Assembly: GCF_040954645.1 (NCBI RefSeq)
Contig: NC_092807.1
Span: 54,842,239 to 54,906,238, forward strand
Origin: Diabrotica undecimpunctata
Taxonomy: Eukaryota; Arthropoda; Insecta; Coleoptera; Chrysomelidae
Length of the DNA stretch: 64,000 nt
Reading direction: 5' to 3'
The notes under the pieces were generated by a model. It worked only from the letters and a program-made list of their open reading frames with translations. It searched no databases and was not told where the DNA came from. Positions 45,716-58,350 of the stretch are shown here, in pieces; the stretch's first letter is position 1, and every line of letters starts with the position of its first letter. A program made the position numbers and the translations under genes.

Positions 45716-47720
45716 GCTATCACAGCATTCCCATTCTCCTCCGCCAATCCTCCCGGTCCAAGGCATGCTCCTCCTCCAAACCTCTCGATTCCATTGTTCT
45801 TCTAATTTGTTCATTCCATGAGCGTCGAGGCTTACCTCTTTTTCTTCTTCCAGGGGGCTTTCATCTATGAAGTTAACTTATTTTAACTAAATATTCTGTT
45901 TTATTCGTGCTGACTTGTAACCCTCATTTTACATATATTCACTGTATAGACGGTTTATCTTAAATTCTAGATCATAAGAATCTTGAGCTAGGATGACTTG
46001 GTTATCCGCAAAGTTTAGGGAGAACAGTACGTAATTTCCTATGAGGATTCCCATTCTCTGGCAGTGGTTTTCCCCATTTTGGAGGGCTGCCTCAATATAT
46101 AAATTAAACAGTAAGGGTGACATACTGCATCCTTGTCTTAGTTGTTTAGTTACTTTTATTGGCTCTGATAGTCTATTTTTGATTTTTAGGTAAGTAGTGT
46201 TATCCCTGTATACTTCTGTGATTATTCCTAAAAGGTTTTGACTAATACCGAGTTGTTGTAAGGCTTGCCACAATTTAAGTCTTGGAACTGTATTATACGC
46301 CTTTTTTAGGTCAATGAAGGCTAGATGTACTTCGGTACCAACCGCTATTCTTTATTCTAATAATTGTTGGAGTATAAACAAGTTATCACTGCAAGATCTA
46401 CCAGGCGTAAATCCACTGTGGTCTTCGCTAATTAGATCTCCTACATCATCTTGTAATTTTCCATTTATTATCTTTCCAAGCAATATCCCGAAGGTAGGTA
46501 GGACACTTAATCCTCTGTAGCAGTTAGGATCTTTCCGATTACCCTTCTTAAAGATGGACACTTGGTGAGCGGTTTTCCATTCAGATGGTACTTTAATTTG
46601 TTGGTAGCATTGATTCATTAGAAAAGTTATTCGTTCTATTAGGAGTGGACCTCCTGCTTTAATTAACTCTACAGCTATATTGCCAGATCCTGAAGATCGC
46701 CCGTTTTTCATTTTAATTAACGCAGTACGGACCTCGTTATTAGTAGTATTAATGTTACTATTTGTTTGTCTCATCATACTGTATTCCTCTCCAATTTAAT
46801 CCAATCTGGACTCCTGGAGTAATTTTTTATAGTGATTTTCCCACTTTTCTATAGGAATTAAGTTGCTCAAGGAGTTATGGGTGTTTTTCTTTAGATTAGT
46901 GATAGTTCTCCATGCTTCCGTAGTCTGAGAACCACCAATTAAATTTTTAACTTGGAGACATTTTTGTTTCCAGAAATTGTTTTTTGCTTCTTTTATTTGA
47001 TTGCATACATCTCCATTTTCCTTTGATATGTTACTATATTGCTAGATGTTTTATTTGTTAGCCACTTCTTATATATTATGTTTTCTTCTTGTATTATTTT
47101 TTTTACGTTTTCTGTCATCCATGGTGGTTCTTGGTGTTTTTTGTCGTTGTTCCCTGTTTCTACTACTTCATAAGCAATTTTTTTTTATTGTCATTTTGAA
47201 GTTGCTGTATTCTTGTTCTACATCCATATTTCTTTTCACTTCATTTAGTTCCTTTTTTAATCTAGATTGAAAAAGATATTTAATACTTGGTTAAAATAAA
47301 AGGTGCAATTTATATCTCTCCATTTTGTACTGTGTAGTATTGTTTATCTCACTTTCGGTGTTCTGTGTGTAGTATTGTTTTAAGGGGCACAAAAGATTAG
47401 CTAAAAGAAAGTAGTGATCTGTCCCACAGTTAGATTCTCTTTTTACTCTGCAATCTGAGCACTTAAATTTTGATTTCTGCCTCATTATTATATAGTCTAT
47501 GATCGACTTCTGTTGAAGTGAAGGTCATTCCCAAATGCATTTATGAATATATTTATGTTGGAATTTTGAATTTATTATTTTTAAACCAAAAAATTGACAG
47601 AACTCAATTAATCTGACCCCTGAACCATTTTTAAATATTTCTCCGTGCCGTCCCACCACGTCACCATCTATTTGAGAACCTGCTCTGGCATTTAGGTCTC
47701 CTAAGAGTATTTCTTAGAAA
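45716..47720 (-). pseudogene. Second LINE family: APE endonuclease plus RT, decayed
   Basis: Endonuclease: LLGDLNARAGSQIDGDVVGR near 47700, RLIEFCQFFGLKIINSKF and CRVKRESNCGTDHYFLL near 47400-47460. RT: NNEVRTALIKMKNGRSSGSG, VPSEWKTAHQVSIFKKGNRK, GLSVLPTFGILLGKIINGKL, SGFTPGRSCSDNLFILQQLL (frame 46352-46777) and LRQGCSMSPLLFNLY, LNFADNQVILAQD (frame 45929-46273; FADD reads FADN). The protein ends GKPRRSWNEQIRRTMESRGL, then EEEHALDREDWRRRMGML-stop at 45720. This resembles another RTE-type subfamily distinct from the BovB-like copies elsewhere. It is inactive because of the broken frames and the altered active site. Confidence 0.7.
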
Positions 47721-47740
47721 GTTCTCCTAACAGTATTTCC

Positions 47741-47885
47741 TACACTTAGTAAAATTGGTGAAGGCGACCCTCTCAAGAGTCGGGTGTAAAGTTAGAGTGC
47801 ACAACGGAGTTTCCACAACGTTCCAGTCTCAGATAGGACTTAGACAAGGAGACATCCTATCATGCCATATCTATTTCGAAACTAA
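47741..47885 (+). pseudogene. Short LINE reverse transcriptase fragment
   Basis: MVKATLSRVGCKVRVHNGVS then FQSQIGLRQGDILSCHIYF: the RT block around the xLRQGD(x)LS motif. It lies on the opposite strand to the LINE beside it. Only about 45 codons remain. Confidence 0.6.
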
Positions 47886-47940
47886 TGAAGTTTTATATTT
47901 AAAGAGGAATTTTGTTGTAAACAAGACAGTTAGTTTTTGA

Positions 47941-48125
47941 AGATCGCGCCGCGTTTTAAAATGTAACGCACGTATTAATAAATGTACATAAATTATATAA
48001 TTATTGGTGTAATATAAATTAGATAGATTGTGCAAATAAAGACTTTAAATAAACTTTTAAGTGTTATAAGTGTAGAATCTTTATTAATAAACAAAAACAA
48101 TAAATTAGACTTATAATATTACTAC
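47941..48125 (+). mobile_element. LTR-end and leader remnant related to the Gypsy element at 32430
   Basis: The end 'taagtgttataagtgtagaa', 'tctttattaataaa' and then 'ataaattagacttataata' parallels the end of the 32430 element's LTR ('taagtgttataaatattgaa', 'ccttttaataaa') and its leader ('ataaattagacttataataa'). The primer-binding site between them is missing here. It is an old fragment. Confidence 0.45.
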
Positions 48126-48148
48126 ACTATATATATATATATATATAT

Positions 48149-49578
48149 TGTTATGATGTGTTTTTTGTGTTTGAATGATGAGCAATGAGTATTTTTAATA
48201 ATATAATATATAGGGTTTTTATCGCGGTTCTCAAAGAATTAGCTTGTAAGTACTTTTTTAAATTATCTTTATTATAACTATTATGAAACACACATATATA
48301 TCTAACCTAGTCAATGTAAATTTAAATATAAACTATCTTTAAACTGATATTCTTATAAAACTAATTAAATTCTATAGACAATCTAAAATTTAAACAAACT
48401 ATCTTCAAAATTGAAATTGTTATGACACTAACTAAATTATATTAACAAAATTTTGTACCTTTCTTTCACTGAATGCCTAAATGAACTATTTTCCACTAAG
48501 TATATAGATTCTAATCACCACTGAATGTCTTCGTACTTCAGTTCTCCTTGTTTTTTGTGAAATTACTTTTTTCAATTATCAGCTTCTACCAATTTAAGAT
48601 ATATTTTTCTTCACCAGCATCTATACACTACCAACCAAACCAGCAAACAGCATTTATATTTATTCTTCTTTTCAATATACCAATATCCAATTATTATAAG
48701 TTGATTTATACTAATCTCCAACCATAATATAATTTAATTTCTTCCAATATACCTTTTTTTATCTTCAATAATTATTTGTGTATAATTATAAATGTGCATT
48801 AAATTATATGCATAATTTTTAATCTTCATTTAACTCACTATATTAAACATTTTGACTATTTGTACTTGATTTACTGACTCCAACTAACTTTCATAATAAA
48901 CTGCTTGACTTCTGACTAAAAACTTCCAAAACTGACCTAAAAACTTCTTAAAACTCTTCTGACTGCACTATCTAAAACTTTTCTGACTAAAAACTTTCAA
49001 AAACTGCCATCTTGAATCCAAATCACGGGTATTTATATCTTTCGGATTTCTAGAACCATCTCGTAAGAGATCATGTTCCAATTTGTTCCATTAACTACTT
49101 GTCTGAATTTTCTGGAACAAACCATTTCGCAAACATGGCCATCTCCGGAGATCCAGAGAATTCCATTCTTTTCTATTAATAATTTTGTTTACATTTAGGC
49201 TTTTCAGATCAGAATATATAATTAAATTAGTAACTTAACATTCTAATTTAATAAAATACACATTTCAAACAATATATTATTATAACCCACTTTATATTGT
49301 AAATATTCTTAAACGTCACTTCAGAGTATAAATATCTGTCAATCTCCGAGAGTATTTTTGGTTGCCTAAGCACATGGCTCACTTATATATATTTACAATA
49401 TTAAAATACAACTTTTTACAATTATTATGCTAATTTATTAAAAATGCCCTCACATAAATATATTTTATTAAATTCTCTAGTATATAACTTATTTAAAACA
49501 ACCAAATATCTTTTTTTATATCTAATATTATGTAGTATGTAACTTATAAATTATTTTCTATAAACCCCAATCGTTACA
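48149..49578 (-). repeat. 3' LTR (in transcription order) of the minus-strand Gypsy element
   Basis: 1430 bp, AT-rich, TG...CA ends. On the minus strand it is preceded by a 'tttttggggtat' purine-rich tract. Confidence 0.92.
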
Positions 49579-49663
49579 ATACCCCAAAAATAATATTTAA
49601 AATAAATAATTTACATATTATTTTTTTAAATATTAATTTTCTCATACCTTATTAAATTTAATA

Positions 49664-49704
<41 letters not shown>

Positions 49705-50199
49705 TTATTTAAAATGTGTTAAATACATCCCTGTTCGCTGTCTATGTCAAAACAGAGAATAACGGAGAACAGTTCGTCTATTCTATGGTCAAACTGTCAT
49801 GTCAAATGGAGAATGGATTTTATCAGAGAATAAAATATAACCTTAATTAAAAATATAATCTATATTGTGTTCTGTTTATTTATAGACAAAATATAGGAAT
49901 TATTTCCATTCAAAATAACTTCATCAATATAAATTGGTAAGTTTTTTTTTTTTACTTTATTATATTAGAAAGACATTTTTATAGCAATTATAGTATCAAT
50001 TTTGTGTCTAACCCCAAATTATGATTTTTAGGGTACAAATTAATTTCCATATATACAAAATTCAACAAGTATGATGTCAAATTGATTCAAAATAATGAAA
50101 TCTACCATCTACCATTTAACAAATCAAGTCTATTGAATAAAATGGATATATCAGTAAGTTATTAGTGTTATTATATTTGTGTTAAAGGTATAGAAATCA
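49579..50199 (-). other. 3' untranslated interval of the Gypsy element
   Basis: About 600 bp between pol and the 3' LTR, with no frame that I recognise. It includes a 32-base T run at 49671-49702 (A run on the coding strand). No env-like frame is present. Confidence 0.6.
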
Positions 50200-53100
50200 T
50201 TATTCAATCTCTTCATGATATTGAAAAATGTCGTTGATATGAAATATGCCTCTTAGTCTGTTCTCTGCATCTATTAACACATAACTATTTAGTCCATTCT
50301 GATTTTCAATTGTATATGGACCTTCAAACATTGGTTGTAATTTCTTACAACGGTTTTCTTTAACATTACTTTTTCTAAGTGAACGAATTAACACTAGGTC
50401 TCCTTTTTTAAATGTGATTGGTTTTTTTATATTTCGATTTTGTCTTCTGATATATTTTTCAGCTTTCCTCCTAATTCGGTTATTCACTTTCTGCATTACT
50501 TGTTCTAACATATCCTGATTATATTCACTAATCCACTTTCTGTTTCCTATATGGCCAAACATTAAATATTCTGGTACTTCCTCTGTATTCAAATTATGTG
50601 TATTATTTAAAAAATACTCTACTTGTGGTATATGTTGCTGCCAAGTTTCATGTTGGTTTTGGCACAGTATCCTTAAATATTTTATAACTTCTTTAATATA
50701 TCTTTCTGCAGGATTTGCCTGAGGATGTCTGATACTTGTAAAATGAATGTTGATTCCCTTTTTCTCACAAAATGTCCGAAATTTTTTGTTGTTAAAATAT
50801 GTAGCATTATCTATTATGCAATTTCTAAATGGTCCTATTTCTTCGAAAAATTGATTAATATATAATTTTAATGTTTTAACATTTGTTCTAGAGCAGGGAT
50901 ATAGTTTAATAAATTTTGTATATAAATCAACTATCACTAGTATATGCTTTTTTCCTGTTGGACTGAGAACTAAATTTGAAATAAAATCCATGGAAACTGT
51001 ATTTAGTTTTTCATAGACAACATTAGATTTATATGTGTTCTGGTTTTTGAAATTCTTTTCTTTGTTTAGTTGACATATTGGGCATTGGGTAGTAATTTCT
51101 TTTGCTATACTTATGTCATTCTTTGCAAAATAATTGTCCCTAAATAGCATCCATAGCTTTCTTGAACCAATATGCATATAATTGTTATGTAAATTTTTCA
51201 ATATTTTCTTTGCTAAAGTTCTAGTTATTACATATACTTCTATGCCATTTATTATTTTATAATATACCCCATCTTTCCTAAGGACTTTTTGTTTTTCACT
51301 CAAATTGATCTGATCTCTTATAATTTCTTCTCTAGAATATAATCCTGTACTTTCCACTAATTGATTTAATCCAATTTTTATTGTTCGCTGCCCTTTTTGT
51401 GATGTATTTTCCAACCTTGATAAAGCATCTGCCACTATATTGGATTTTCCAGAAATGTATTTGATTTCAAAGCAGTATTCACTAAGTATTAGACTCCACC
51501 GATGTATTCTACTGTTTCCATATTTGTTATTTAATATAGACGTTAAAGCTTGGTGATCTGTTTCTATTGTAAATTCATTACCCAACAAATAAAATCTTAA
51601 TTTTGTGACACAGTGTATTATACTTGCTAGTTCTAATTCTGAAACTGAGTAACCCTTTTCATGTGGCTTTGTAATTCTTGAAATGAATTGTATTGGGTAT
51701 TCGACCCCATCATGTATTTGTAATAATACCCCTGATAATCTCTCTATGGATGCATCTGTTCTTAATATGAATGGCTGTGTGTAGTCAGGATAGTATATTT
51801 TCAAATTTGACAGAAAAATGTTTTTAATTTCTTGGAATGCTAGTTCTCTTCTCTGATCCCATCTCCATTTTACACCTTTTCTCAGTAGTTCAAGTAATGG
51901 AATTTCTTTTATACTTAGATCTGGTATCATCCTTTTATAATAATTAATTATTCCAATAAATCCTCTTAAAGTTCTTAAATTGTGTGGTGTTTTATATTCC
52001 TGAATGACTTGTGTCCGTTCTGGATCCATTTCGATTCCCTTAGTGTTAAGTTTATAACCTAGATATATGACTTCTTTTTGAAAAAATGTACATTTTTCTT
52101 GATTTATTTTTAGTCCAACTTTGTCTAATCTATTTATTATAATTTTTAGGTGTTTCTCATGATCTTCAGCCGTTTTAGAAAAAATTAATATATCATCAAT
52201 GTAGTGAATTACAAAATGTTCATATTGATCCAAAATATCATGAAGACATCTACATAGAGCACTGCAAGATGATTGAAGTCCAAATGGTACTACTTTGAAT
52301 TGATATACTACTCCATCTATCTGAAATCCTGTATACTGTCTACTTTTTCTTTCTAGAGGTATTAACCAGAAACTATGCTGTAAATCGATTTTAGTGAAAA
52401 ATGACATTCCTGTAATTCTTCCTAATATTCCATCTATACTCATTGGTGCTTCAAATTGCTTTTCAGTAATCTTGTTAATATTCCTTGCATCCAAACATAA
52501 CCTGATTTCACCTGATCTTTTTCGTACTACTACTATGGGATTTATAAAATGTGTGTCTGCTTTCTCAATGATTCCATCTTCTAACATATTATTAATTGTT
52601 TTGTTTACTTCTTCTCTGTATTTATATGGTATTGGGTATGATTTTGTTTTAAAATCTTTTTCTTCTTTAACTTTTATACTATGGATATAATTTTGTGCAA
52701 TTCTATTTTCTTTATTGACAAGTCCCTTGTGTTGCTGCAATATGGAAATGACTATTGATTTATATTCTTCAGGGCAATTTAAAACTTTCATCATATCTTC
52801 TTCTTTACAAATCACATTATTCTTCAATATGTACTCATTATTCCTTGCTTCCAATTTTACGCACTCCGCCTCGTAGGCATCCATCTGCTTAAAATTTCCA
52901 TTCCTTAAATATTCACTACAATAATTATTCTTTACATTCTTCTGGGACATTTCCCTATCATTAAAATACATTTCTTCTTCATAAACATCATTATTTTCTT
53001 TTAATAATATCCTATCAACTCTTATCCCTTCTTCTACCTCATCTTTCTGCATAAATTTAATTATTTGCCCTTCCAAAGTTACCATTTTTTCTTCAAAATC

Positions 53101-53388
53101 TATCTTTACTTTCTTCTTTTCCAATTCATCATTTCCCATTAATATATCAACACATAAATCCTTGACAATAAATCCTTGCATATTAATTTCTTTATTAAGA
53201 ATATTAATTTTAAAATTGGCTAGTTTATCAATTTCACCCAACTTCTTATTATTTGCACCAATAATTTTAATTTTTGGAATCTTTATTATATCTGATAGTT
53301 TTAATGTATTAAAAATAAAATTCTCCGAGACTAAAGTACTTTCTGAACCAGTATCTATCATAATCTTAATCATTTTATTTTTGGCCAA
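50200..53388 (-). CDS. Gypsy Pol polyprotein (protease, RT, RNase H, integrase)
   Basis: The frame is open for 1062 codons from a TTG at 53388 and stays open upstream to the gag frameshift site, so translation is expected by -1 frameshifting rather than from its own start. Protease IMIDTGSESTLVS lies at residues 9-21. RT runs about 245-430 with FTKIDLQHSFWLIPL and HYIDDILIF (YIDD at about 396). RNase H starts at about 541 (LRTDASIERLSGVL) with SELELAS and ETDHQALT. Integrase has H-H (LHNNYMHIG) and CPIC at about 769, then catalytic VSMDFISN, IIDNATYFNN and HPQANPAERYIKE. It ends with a GPYTIE-type C-terminal region. All catalytic residues that I can check are present. Confidence 0.93.
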   Translation of the reverse strand: MAKNKMIKIMIDTGSESTLVSENFIFNTLKLSDIIKIPKIKIIGANNKKLGEIDKLANFKINILNKEINMQGFIVKDLCVDILMGNDELEKKKVKIDFEEKMVTLEGQIIKFMQKDEVEEGIRVDRILLKENNDVYEEEMYFNDREMSQKNVKNNYCSEYLRNGNFKQMDAYEAECVKLEARNNEYILKNNVICKEEDMMKVLNCPEEYKSIVISILQQHKGLVNKENRIAQNYIHSIKVKEEKDFKTKSYPIPYKYREEVNKTINNMLEDGIIEKADTHFINPIVVVRKRSGEIRLCLDARNINKITEKQFEAPMSIDGILGRITGMSFFTKIDLQHSFWLIPLERKSRQYTGFQIDGVVYQFKVVPFGLQSSCSALCRCLHDILDQYEHFVIHYIDDILIFSKTAEDHEKHLKIIINRLDKVGLKINQEKCTFFQKEVIYLGYKLNTKGIEMDPERTQVIQEYKTPHNLRTLRGFIGIINYYKRMIPDLSIKEIPLLELLRKGVKWRWDQRRELAFQEIKNIFLSNLKIYYPDYTQPFILRTDASIERLSGVLLQIHDGVEYPIQFISRITKPHEKGYSVSELELASIIHCVTKLRFYLLGNEFTIETDHQALTSILNNKYGNSRIHRWSLILSEYCFEIKYISGKSNIVADALSRLENTSQKGQRTIKIGLNQLVESTGLYSREEIIRDQINLSEKQKVLRKDGVYYKIINGIEVYVITRTLAKKILKNLHNNYMHIGSRKLWMLFRDNYFAKNDISIAKEITTQCPICQLNKEKNFKNQNTYKSNVVYEKLNTVSMDFISNLVLSPTGKKHILVIVDLYTKFIKLYPCSRTNVKTLKLYINQFFEEIGPFRNCIIDNATYFNNKKFRTFCEKKGINIHFTSIRHPQANPAERYIKEVIKYLRILCQNQHETWQQHIPQVEYFLNNTHNLNTEEVPEYLMFGHIGNRKWISEYNQDMLEQVMQKVNNRIRRKAEKYIRRQNRNIKKPITFKKGDLVLIRSLRKSNVKENRCKKLQPMFEGPYTIENQNGLNSYVLIDAENRLRGIFHINDIFQYHEEIE

Positions 53389-53498
53389 AGCATTTATATA
53401 AATTAAATTAATAGATTCAATAATTTTATCTTCATCTAAAGAAATAAATTCAGAAGGTTTTTCATAATAGCAATGGCCTAACTTGTAATTCAGAAAGT

Positions 53499-55127
53499 TT
53501 ACTGCACAAAATTTTGACTATTAGAATTGTCAGATTGTATCTGACCACTTGGATCTGATGTCCTATGTCTTTCCCTACTATGACTTCTACTCACATTTTC
53601 CTGACTTGTACTACTTCGTTCCCTGTCTTCGCAGCTTCTATTCCTTCGAACACAATTTACCTGTCTGTTATAGTTAGGTCGCTCTGTATTTCTTCTATTA
53701 TTAAAATCTTGTCTATTATTATTAGTACTGTTATTAAAATGTTGTCTATTATAATTACTGTTATTATTATTAAAATTTTGTAAATTATTACCATATCTAT
53801 TATATGATTGCCTATATTGTTGATTATCATTTTTATTATATTGAAAGTTATTATTGTTTTTTCTGTTGTTATTATTACTTGTCATATTGCCTCTTTGTAT
53901 TCTTTGAATAAAATTAATAAAACTATCAATTGTTTGAATATTTTGTACAGTTACGGTTTGCACAACATCAGCATCAAAATGTCTAGATACATTTAAGACT
54001 GTTTCATCCTCTCTAAGTGGTGGTTCTAAATATTTTGCAACTGTTATCAGTTTTAATGCATAATCTACCATATTTGATTTTAAATTGTGATTATACTTTC
54101 CAAAATATAGAATTTCTCTAAACTTTGCTTGCTCTAATTCACCCCAATAATAATTTAAAAATTTATTTTCAAATGTTTGAAAGTTATCTAAATCATTTTC
54201 AATACTAGCAAACCAAGTTGCTGCATTGTCATTTAATGTCACTCTAATATAATCTTTAATATCATTAATATTATTCACAAATCTTAATTTATGTTTTAAA
54301 CTATTTATGTATACTCTAGGATGCAAATTTTTTATATTACCAGAGAATTTAATCCCAGTCTCATTTGTTAAATTTAAGTAAGGTCTCCCTATGTCTCTCA
54401 TTTGTGAAATATCATCTATTCTCTGTTCCACATTTCTTATTTGATTACAATTTATTTGGATATTTTGTTGTATATCGTCTAATTTTTCTTCTGTGTTTCT
54501 CCTGTCTTCGTTAATTTTTACTTCTAAGTTACATTTCTGTAACTCTATTTTCTGTTCTATATCTATCTTATTATCTTGAATAATCCTCTTTACTTCTGTC
54601 CTCTCATTATCTATCCTTTTCTTGTAGTCATTCCGTATACTTTTTATTTCATTTGCTACTTTTTTCTCTGCAGCTTCAAGTTTTTTATCCATTTGTTTTA
54701 CAATTTTATTATTATTATCTTCTATTTTCTTTTCTAATTTTCTATAATTCTCTTCCAATTTCTGTTCCATTTTTTTCATGTCTTCTTTGACTTCTTTTGA
54801 ATTCTCTTCCAATTTTTTTATGTCTTCTTTGATTTCTTTTGAATTCTCTTCCATTTTCTGTTCCATTTTTTTCATGTCTTCTTTGACTTCTTGTGAATTC
54901 TGTTCCATTTTGTGTTCTATTTTTTTCGTATTCTCTTCCATTGTCTTGTTCATCTGCATCAATAATGACATCAAAGCTGCCATATTGACATTTTCCTCTC
55001 TTTCTGGATTCATTTCTGCAGTATCTTGTGGAGCTTGAACTAAACTCTCCTCTTGTATAGGTTGTGTTTCTACTTCCACATCTTCTTCATTCTTTTTGCT
55101 TCTTGTACCTTTCTTTCCTTGAGACAT
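53499..55127 (-). CDS. Gypsy Gag, coiled-coil rich with Asn/Arg-rich tail
   Basis: 542 codons from ATG at 55127. Residues about 60-250 form a long Lys/Glu-rich coiled coil with repeated MEENSKEIKEDIKKLEEN-like units. A Gag core follows (GIKFSGNIKNLHPRVYINSL, ATWFASIENDLDNFQTFENK). The C-terminus is Asn-rich (NNNNRKNNNNFQYN) then Arg/Ser-rich. No CCHC zinc knuckle is seen in Gag itself. The Cys/His residues CAVNFLNYKLGHCYYE just after the frameshift, in the pol frame, might be a remnant of one. The tail probably binds RNA by charge; this is inference. Confidence 0.88.
   Translation of the reverse strand: MSQGKKGTRSKKNEEDVEVETQPIQEESLVQAPQDTAEMNPEREENVNMAALMSLLMQMNKTMEENTKKIEHKMEQNSQEVKEDMKKMEQKMEENSKEIKEDIKKLEENSKEVKEDMKKMEQKLEENYRKLEKKIEDNNNKIVKQMDKKLEAAEKKVANEIKSIRNDYKKRIDNERTEVKRIIQDNKIDIEQKIELQKCNLEVKINEDRRNTEEKLDDIQQNIQINCNQIRNVEQRIDDISQMRDIGRPYLNLTNETGIKFSGNIKNLHPRVYINSLKHKLRFVNNINDIKDYIRVTLNDNAATWFASIENDLDNFQTFENKFLNYYWGELEQAKFREILYFGKYNHNLKSNMVDYALKLITVAKYLEPPLREDETVLNVSRHFDADVVQTVTVQNIQTIDSFINFIQRIQRGNMTSNNNNRKNNNNFQYNKNDNQQYRQSYNRYGNNLQNFNNNNSNYNRQHFNNSTNNNRQDFNNRRNTERPNYNRQVNCVRRNRSCEDRERSSTSQENVSRSHSRERHRTSDPSGQIQSDNSNSQNFVQ
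53508..53514 (-). promoter_or_regulatory. Candidate -1 ribosomal frameshift site (A AAT TTT) between gag and pol
   Basis: On the minus strand the gag codons CAA AAT TTT GTG CAG TAA contain the heptamer A AAT TTT in the gag frame, of the form X XXY YYZ. Slipping back one base continues as TGT GCA GTA AAC into the pol frame, which is open from there to 50200. The site is 6 nt before the gag stop. A downstream stimulatory structure was not examined. Confidence 0.65.
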
Positions 55128-55271
55128 TTTGAGACTTTACTTGTTCAAATATAATTAAAAATAAAATCTATAATTTTTTCTTTCTACTGATAATTAATTT
55201 AATTATATGAGAGCACTTATCTTCCCAAACTAATTCTTTTAAATAGAGAGCCACCGCGTTGGGTGCCAAAT

Positions 55272-56830
<1,559 letters not shown>

Positions 56831-56839
56831 CTTCTCACA

Positions 56840-58040
56840 AAACTTCTAACATTAGCACGAGTGAAAATTAAAAATGTCAGATCAGTTGGTAAACTATTTT
56901 CTAAAACCAAAACTCCTCTAAACCCGTTAGAAAAGATCAATGTGGTTTACAACATCCCCTGCATGGATTGCAACCTATGTTACACTGGCCAGACTCGTAG
57001 ATCCCTTAAAGGTAGACTAATTTCTCACAAGAGTGATATTAGATGCCGTAAACATTCTTGTGCCTTAGCACAACACATTCTTACTTCTGACCACCGAACA
57101 GATTATGAACAGGTCAAAATTCTTTGTACAGAAAGCAACCATTTCAAGAGAAGTTTCCTAGAAATGTACCACATTTTCCTTAATCCTTTCTCCATGAAAA
57201 AACGTACTGACATCGACAACCTCAGTTTGTTATACCATTCTCTTCTTTCCAACATCAAATCAGGAATTTCTCGAAGTTCTTTTGCTTCCAGACGGTACCA
57301 CCTCTGTTCCCTTTGACCATTTATCATCACATCTTAGTTACCTATCAACCTTCTTTTTATTCCCCGTTGGTACTTCCTTATATCCAACCTTTTACATTTA
57401 TACTGACTCATTCCTAATTTACATAAAGCTTTATCTATTTCACAATCCATATTCTCATTCCTCATTCCTTGACTTAATCGCCATAATAAATTTCAGATTT
57501 CAACCTCCCTTCACTACAAATTGGTTTTGTAGACATTCCAATCAAATAATTTTATTTTCTTCAACGTCCTCTGCGTTGCTGGTTTGCGCTCTTGTTGTAT
57601 TGCGCAAAGTGAAGTATAAGATGTTTTTTAAACGTTAACTTTGTTAGAATATCAGCTCTGTGCCAGTGTGTTTTGTAAAATCTTTTGTTTTTATCTCTAC
57701 ACTTTACTGTTAATAAGTTTTTTTACGTACAATGTGACGGGTTTTTCTAGTGCTTCGCAGTAGTTTTTATCCATTTTTTTTTTAACCTTTAAAGTAATCT
57801 TCTTCTTATGGTTATACATGAATTCGACTACATATGAACATTTAAGCTAATATTTCAACTTTAATATTTTGACCACGGAAACTAAGAGAATGGTGTATTT
57901 GTTTTACACCTTAACTTTCTTCACTCACCATTCGTAAGTTATTTTTCCATGTTTTTTTATATTCTTACCTACCACCTTTGTATTTTTGAACTGATGAAGC
58001 TTGTAAATTAAATAAGCGAAACGTCTTCAAATATAGGAAT
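56840..58040 (+). pseudogene. Penelope-like element, 3' part with GIY-YIG endonuclease
   Basis: The frame 56861-57316 reads [20 protein letters not shown] (the GIY-YIG core, with Cys-rich insert), [18 protein letters not shown] and SALAQHI-type [15 protein letters not shown], then [17 protein letters not shown]. This C-terminal nuclease is the hallmark of Penelope-like elements. RT is missing, as the copy starts at the (TA)n array. The 3' UTR of about 700 bp carries a hammerhead-like core at 57981-58035. A 151-codon C-terminus in one clean frame suggests moderate age. Confidence 0.82.
57981..58035 (+). ncRNA. Hammerhead-ribozyme-like motif in the Penelope-like 3' region
   Basis: The order is 5' helix strand 'tatttttgaa', the core CTGATGA (57991-57997), a stem GCTT...AAGC (57999-58017), GAAAC (58018-58022), then GTC (58023-58025) and 'ttcaaatata', which pairs with the first strand at 9 of 10 positions. 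This matches helix I, CUGAUGA, helix II, GAAA, a minimal helix III with ACGU, and a GUC cleavage site. Penelope-like elements are known to carry minimal hammerheads. One extra A after CUGAUGA departs from the consensus. Activity is not shown. Confidence 0.5.
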
Positions 58041-58151
58041 GGAACAGTGATTTGCTCTTATTATTTCTCCTTTGACCGATATCCTCGTGACCAAAAGATT
58101 TATTTTTTATTTTGGAACTTACTTATTGAATATTGTTTGACGGTCGTACTC

Positions 58152-58152
<1 letters not shown>

Positions 58153-58243
<91 letters not shown>

Positions 58244-58282
58244 TTATATATATTTATATATATATATATATATATTTATAAA

Positions 58283-58329
<47 letters not shown>

Positions 58330-58350
58330 ATATATATATATTTATATATA
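58153..58350. repeat. (TA)n array with TTTATATATA variants
   Basis: About 197 bp. Long apparent frames across it encode only Ile-Tyr repeats. Confidence 0.95.
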
